A stretch of DNA of 7,097 bases, taken from NCBI GenBank assembly GCA_035493835.1, contig DATJHO010000066.1:1-7097 (forward strand), written 5' to 3'. Of this stretch, positions 5,015 through 7,097 are shown one piece after another. How positions within the stretch are numbered: position 1 is the first letter of the stretch; every line of letters begins with the position of its first letter. The translations under genes and the position numbers were made by a program. The stretch comes from DASZTU01 sp035493835. GTDB taxonomy: Bacteria; Pseudomonadota; Alphaproteobacteria; Rhizobiales; Devosiaceae. Under the pieces are notes generated by a model, which did not search any database, was not told the origin of the DNA, and saw only the letters and a program-made list of their open reading frames with translations.

Positions 5015-6967
5015 GTGCCCGCAATCGGCGTCTGCTACTACCCTGAACAATGGCCGCAATCTCTTTGGGAGCGCGATGCGGCCAGAATGGCCGAAATCGG
5101 CATCACCTATGTCCGTATCGGCGAGTTTGCGTGGTCGCGGCTCGAGCCGCGGCCGGGCGAACTACACTTCGACTGGCTGGTCGCCGCCCTGGATACACTG
5201 GGGAACCACGGCCTCAAGGTGATCGTGGGCACCCCGACCGCGACGCCACCGCGCTGGCTGCTCGACAAAATGCCGGACATGGTGGCGATCGACCCCAATG
5301 GCCGGCCCCGTGCGTTCGGCTCGCGCCGGCACTATGATTTTTCGCATCTGGGCTATCGCGAGGAGAGCGCGCGGATCACCCGGACAATTGCCGAACGCGT
5401 CGGCCACCACCCTGCCCTCGCCGGCTGGCAGACCGACAACGAATATGGGTGCCACGCGACCACCTATTCCTATTCGGAATCGGCCCGCCGCGGCTTCCGC
5501 TACTGGCTGCGCCAGAAATATCGCGGGATCGAGGTGCTCAACGAGGCCTGGGGCAATGTCTTCTGGTCGATGGAATACAACGATTTCGACCAGGTCGAAC
5601 TCCCGAATCTCACCGTCACGGAGCCCAATCCCTCGGCCTCGATGGATTTCCGCCGCTTCTCTTCCGATCAGGTCGCGGCTTTCAACAAGGTGCAGTACGA
5701 CATCCTCAAGGCGGCGCGCCCGGACCTGCCGGTTGCGCACAACTTCATGGGGCGCTTCACCGAGTTCGACCACTACGAGGTAGCCAAGCACCTCGACATC
5801 GCCGCCTGGGACTCCTACCCGCTCGGCTTTCTTGACCAGAGTTCTGAGCCGGACGAGGTCAAGGCGCTCTATATGCGACAGGGCGAACCGGATTATCAGG
5901 GGCTCCAGCACGATATCTACCGCGCCGTGGGTCGCGGCCGATGGTGGGTCATGGAGCAGCAGCCGGGCCCGGTGAACTGGGCGCAGCACAATCCCGACCC
6001 GCTCCCGGGCATGCCGCGGCTCTGGGCCTGGGAGGCCTTTGCGCACGGAGCGGAAACCGTTTCCTATTTCCGCTGGCGGCAGGCGCCGTTTGCTCAGGAA
6101 CAGATGCATGCCGGCCTGTTGCGGCCGGACAGTGAGCCGGCGCCGGCCTATTTCGAGGTTCAGCAGGTAGCTGAGGAACTGAAGCTCACCGGCATCGGCG
6201 GCGAGGCGACCAAGGCGCGCGTTGCCCTCATCTACGACTATGCGAGCGAATGGGCGTGGCAGATCCAGCCCCAGGCCAAGGGATTTTCTCACTACGCGCA
6301 TGTGCGGGGCGTTTATTCCGCCTTCCGCAAACGCGGCATCGACATCGATATCCTCCCGCCCGACACCGCTGATTTCGACGGTTACGACATCGTCGCCATT
6401 CCGGCCCTGTTTGCCTGGAACGACGCCCTCAGGACGGCGATGGCCAATTTCGAGGGCCGCATCCTGATCGGTCCCCGTTCCGGCAGCAAGACCGAAGACT
6501 TCGCCATTCCGGCCAACCTGCCGCCCGACCTCCCGCAGAACCTGCTCGATGCCAAGGTGGCGCGCGTCGACAGCACCAATCCGGCGCGAATGGTGCCCGT
6601 CAAGGGCGGTGGCGCGGTGCATCACTGGCGCGAGCGGCTCGAGAGCCGGGCGGAGGTGATCCTCGCCGATGAGGAGGGTTACGCCGTGCTCGTGGCGCAG
6701 GGCAAGCTCTCCTACCTCGCGGCGAGTGGCGACAAGGCCCTGATGCAGCGCATCATCGACCTCATGATCGAGGACGCGGGCCTCCCGACGCTGAACCTGC
6801 CGGCGGGCGTACGCTGCCGCAAGCGGGACGGCTTTCGCATTTACTTCAACTACGCCAACACGCCGGCAACGCTGGCGCCGGCCTCGGACGAGGCGGGTTA
6901 CCTGCTCGGTAGCGCCAACATGCCGGCCGCCGGCGTCACCATCGCCCGGCTCGCCACGCTCGGTTGA
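5015..6967 (+). CDS. GH42 beta-galactosidase
   Basis: This intracellular retaining glycosidase releases terminal beta-D-galactose from small galactosides. The start is the GTG at 5015, giving 650 residues, normal for GH42. The catalytic TIM barrel covers roughly residues 1-385: GVCYYPEQWP (5-14), GITYVRIGEFAWSRLEP (29-45), GTPTATPPRWL (72-82) and HYDFSHLGYREE (106-117). The acid/base is E143 in QTDNEYGCH and the nucleophile is E314 in WVMEQQPG, close to the E141/E312 pair of the Thermus enzyme. The four-cysteine zinc cluster of that enzyme is not evident. Residues about 395-600 form the trimerisation domain with a glutamine-amidotransferase-like fold (ILPPDTADFDGYDIVAIPALF), followed by a short beta-rich C-terminal domain. 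There is no signal peptide, so substrates must be imported. As last gene of the dgoKA-lactonase operon it links galactoside hydrolysis to galactose oxidation. Some GH42 members prefer alpha-L-arabinopyranosides or beta-1,3/1,6-galactosides, so linkage preference is open. Confidence 0.95.
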   Translation: MPAIGVCYYPEQWPQSLWERDAARMAEIGITYVRIGEFAWSRLEPRPGELHFDWLVAALDTLGNHGLKVIVGTPTATPPRWLLDKMPDMVAIDPNGRPRAFGSRRHYDFSHLGYREESARITRTIAERVGHHPALAGWQTDNEYGCHATTYSYSESARRGFRYWLRQKYRGIEVLNEAWGNVFWSMEYNDFDQVELPNLTVTEPNPSASMDFRRFSSDQVAAFNKVQYDILKAARPDLPVAHNFMGRFTEFDHYEVAKHLDIAAWDSYPLGFLDQSSEPDEVKALYMRQGEPDYQGLQHDIYRAVGRGRWWVMEQQPGPVNWAQHNPDPLPGMPRLWAWEAFAHGAETVSYFRWRQAPFAQEQMHAGLLRPDSEPAPAYFEVQQVAEELKLTGIGGEATKARVALIYDYASEWAWQIQPQAKGFSHYAHVRGVYSAFRKRGIDIDILPPDTADFDGYDIVAIPALFAWNDALRTAMANFEGRILIGPRSGSKTEDFAIPANLPPDLPQNLLDAKVARVDSTNPARMVPVKGGGAVHHWRERLESRAEVILADEEGYAVLVAQGKLSYLAASGDKALMQRIIDLMIEDAGLPTLNLPAGVRCRKRDGFRIYFNYANTPATLAPASDEAGYLLGSANMPAAGVTIARLATLG

Positions 6968-7097
6968 GATCGGCAACCGCCGGACGGATTTCGAACAGTC
7001 CGGCGCTCGCATCCCAGCGCAGCCACTCGACGCCCTGCGAGGCGAGGGTCTTTCCGTCGATCACTGTAGTCGTGCTGCGGCAGCCAGCGGGCGCCGT
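6936..7097 (-). CDS. C-terminal end of a convergent gene, possibly ComEC/Rec2 family, partial
   Basis: Reading leftward from the window edge, one frame is open for 53 codons to a TGA at 6938-6936. The visible peptide includes PAGCRSTTTVIDGKTL, GVEWLRWD and LFEIRPAVADLNRAWRAG. The order P-x-GC, then hydrophobic-ID, then a GV/GA-x-x-L strand, and a final Arg/Asn-x-x-Trp near the C-terminus resembles the tail of alphaproteobacterial ComEC/Rec2 competence proteins (membrane DNA channel, beta-lactamase-like C-terminal domain). That match is from memory of the pattern and is weak. The other minus-strand frames either stop quickly or read as arginine-rich nonsense. If real, its last 32 nt overlap the 3' end of the GH42 gene on the opposite strand. 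The start and most of the protein are outside the window. Confidence 0.45.
   Translation of the reverse strand, partial: TAPAGCRSTTTVIDGKTLASQGVEWLRWDASAGLFEIRPAVADLNRAWRAGRW
6978..7005. terminator. Hairpin after the GH42 gene, possible terminator
   Basis: CGCCGGAC (6978-6985) and GTCCGGCG (6998-7005) are perfect 8-nt arms around a 12-nt loop, beginning 11 nt after the GH42 stop. The position suits an operon end, but no T-run follows, so Rho-independent termination would be inefficient. The element also lies inside the apparent minus-strand reading frame, so part of the symmetry may be coding coincidence. Confidence 0.4.

Noticed and set aside
5162..7012. 616-codon minus-strand open frame opposite the GH42 gene
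   Set aside because: It mirrors the codon structure of the GH42 gene, has the Arg/Val/Gly-heavy composition of an antisense frame and shows no recognisable domain.
1..7097. Mobile elements, CRISPR arrays, tRNA or rRNA genes, phage genes
   Set aside because: I found no terminal inverted repeats with a transposase, no regularly spaced repeats, no cloverleaf and no phage-like proteins. Nearly all of the window is covered by catabolic genes of uniform composition.

Overview
The window is GC-rich chromosomal-type DNA, with third codon positions dominated by G and C. Its protein families suggest an alphaproteobacterium, most likely Hyphomicrobiales (Rhizobium/Devosia-like); this rests on remembered family resemblance (for example, the dehydratase resembles Caulobacter xylonate dehydratase), not on a search. 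I see no mobile element, CRISPR array, tRNA or rRNA.

Layout: (1) 1-383, minus strand, a VOC/glyoxalase-fold protein cut by the left window edge. (2) 472-2298, minus strand, an IlvD/Edd-family sugar-acid dehydratase. (3) 2299-2509, a divergent intergenic region with two dyad-symmetric elements. (4) 2510-6967, plus strand, a four-gene operon: 2-dehydro-3-deoxygalactonokinase (dgoK), 2-dehydro-3-deoxy-6-phosphogalactonate aldolase (dgoA), an SMP-30/regucalcin-type lactonase and a GH42 beta-galactosidase. (5) 6936-7097, minus strand, the C-terminal end of a convergent gene cut by the right edge, tentatively ComEC-like.

Together the genes encode most of a De Ley-Doudoroff route for galactosides. 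GH42 releases D-galactose in the cytoplasm. A galactose dehydrogenase (not in the window) would make galactonolactone, which the SMP-30 enzyme would open to galactonate. The IlvD/Edd dehydratase is the likely source of 2-dehydro-3-deoxygalactonate, replacing the enolase-family DgoD of Escherichia coli. DgoK phosphorylates that product and DgoA splits it to pyruvate and glyceraldehyde 3-phosphate. A transporter, the sugar dehydrogenase and a transcription factor are missing from the window and must lie elsewhere.

This looks like a coherent carbohydrate-use locus rather than an unknown type of system. The points most worth checking are the substrate of the dehydratase, the 7-7-7 dyad between the divergent units, a 40-nt inverted repeat abutting the start of the VOC gene, and the overlapping convergent gene ends at the right edge.
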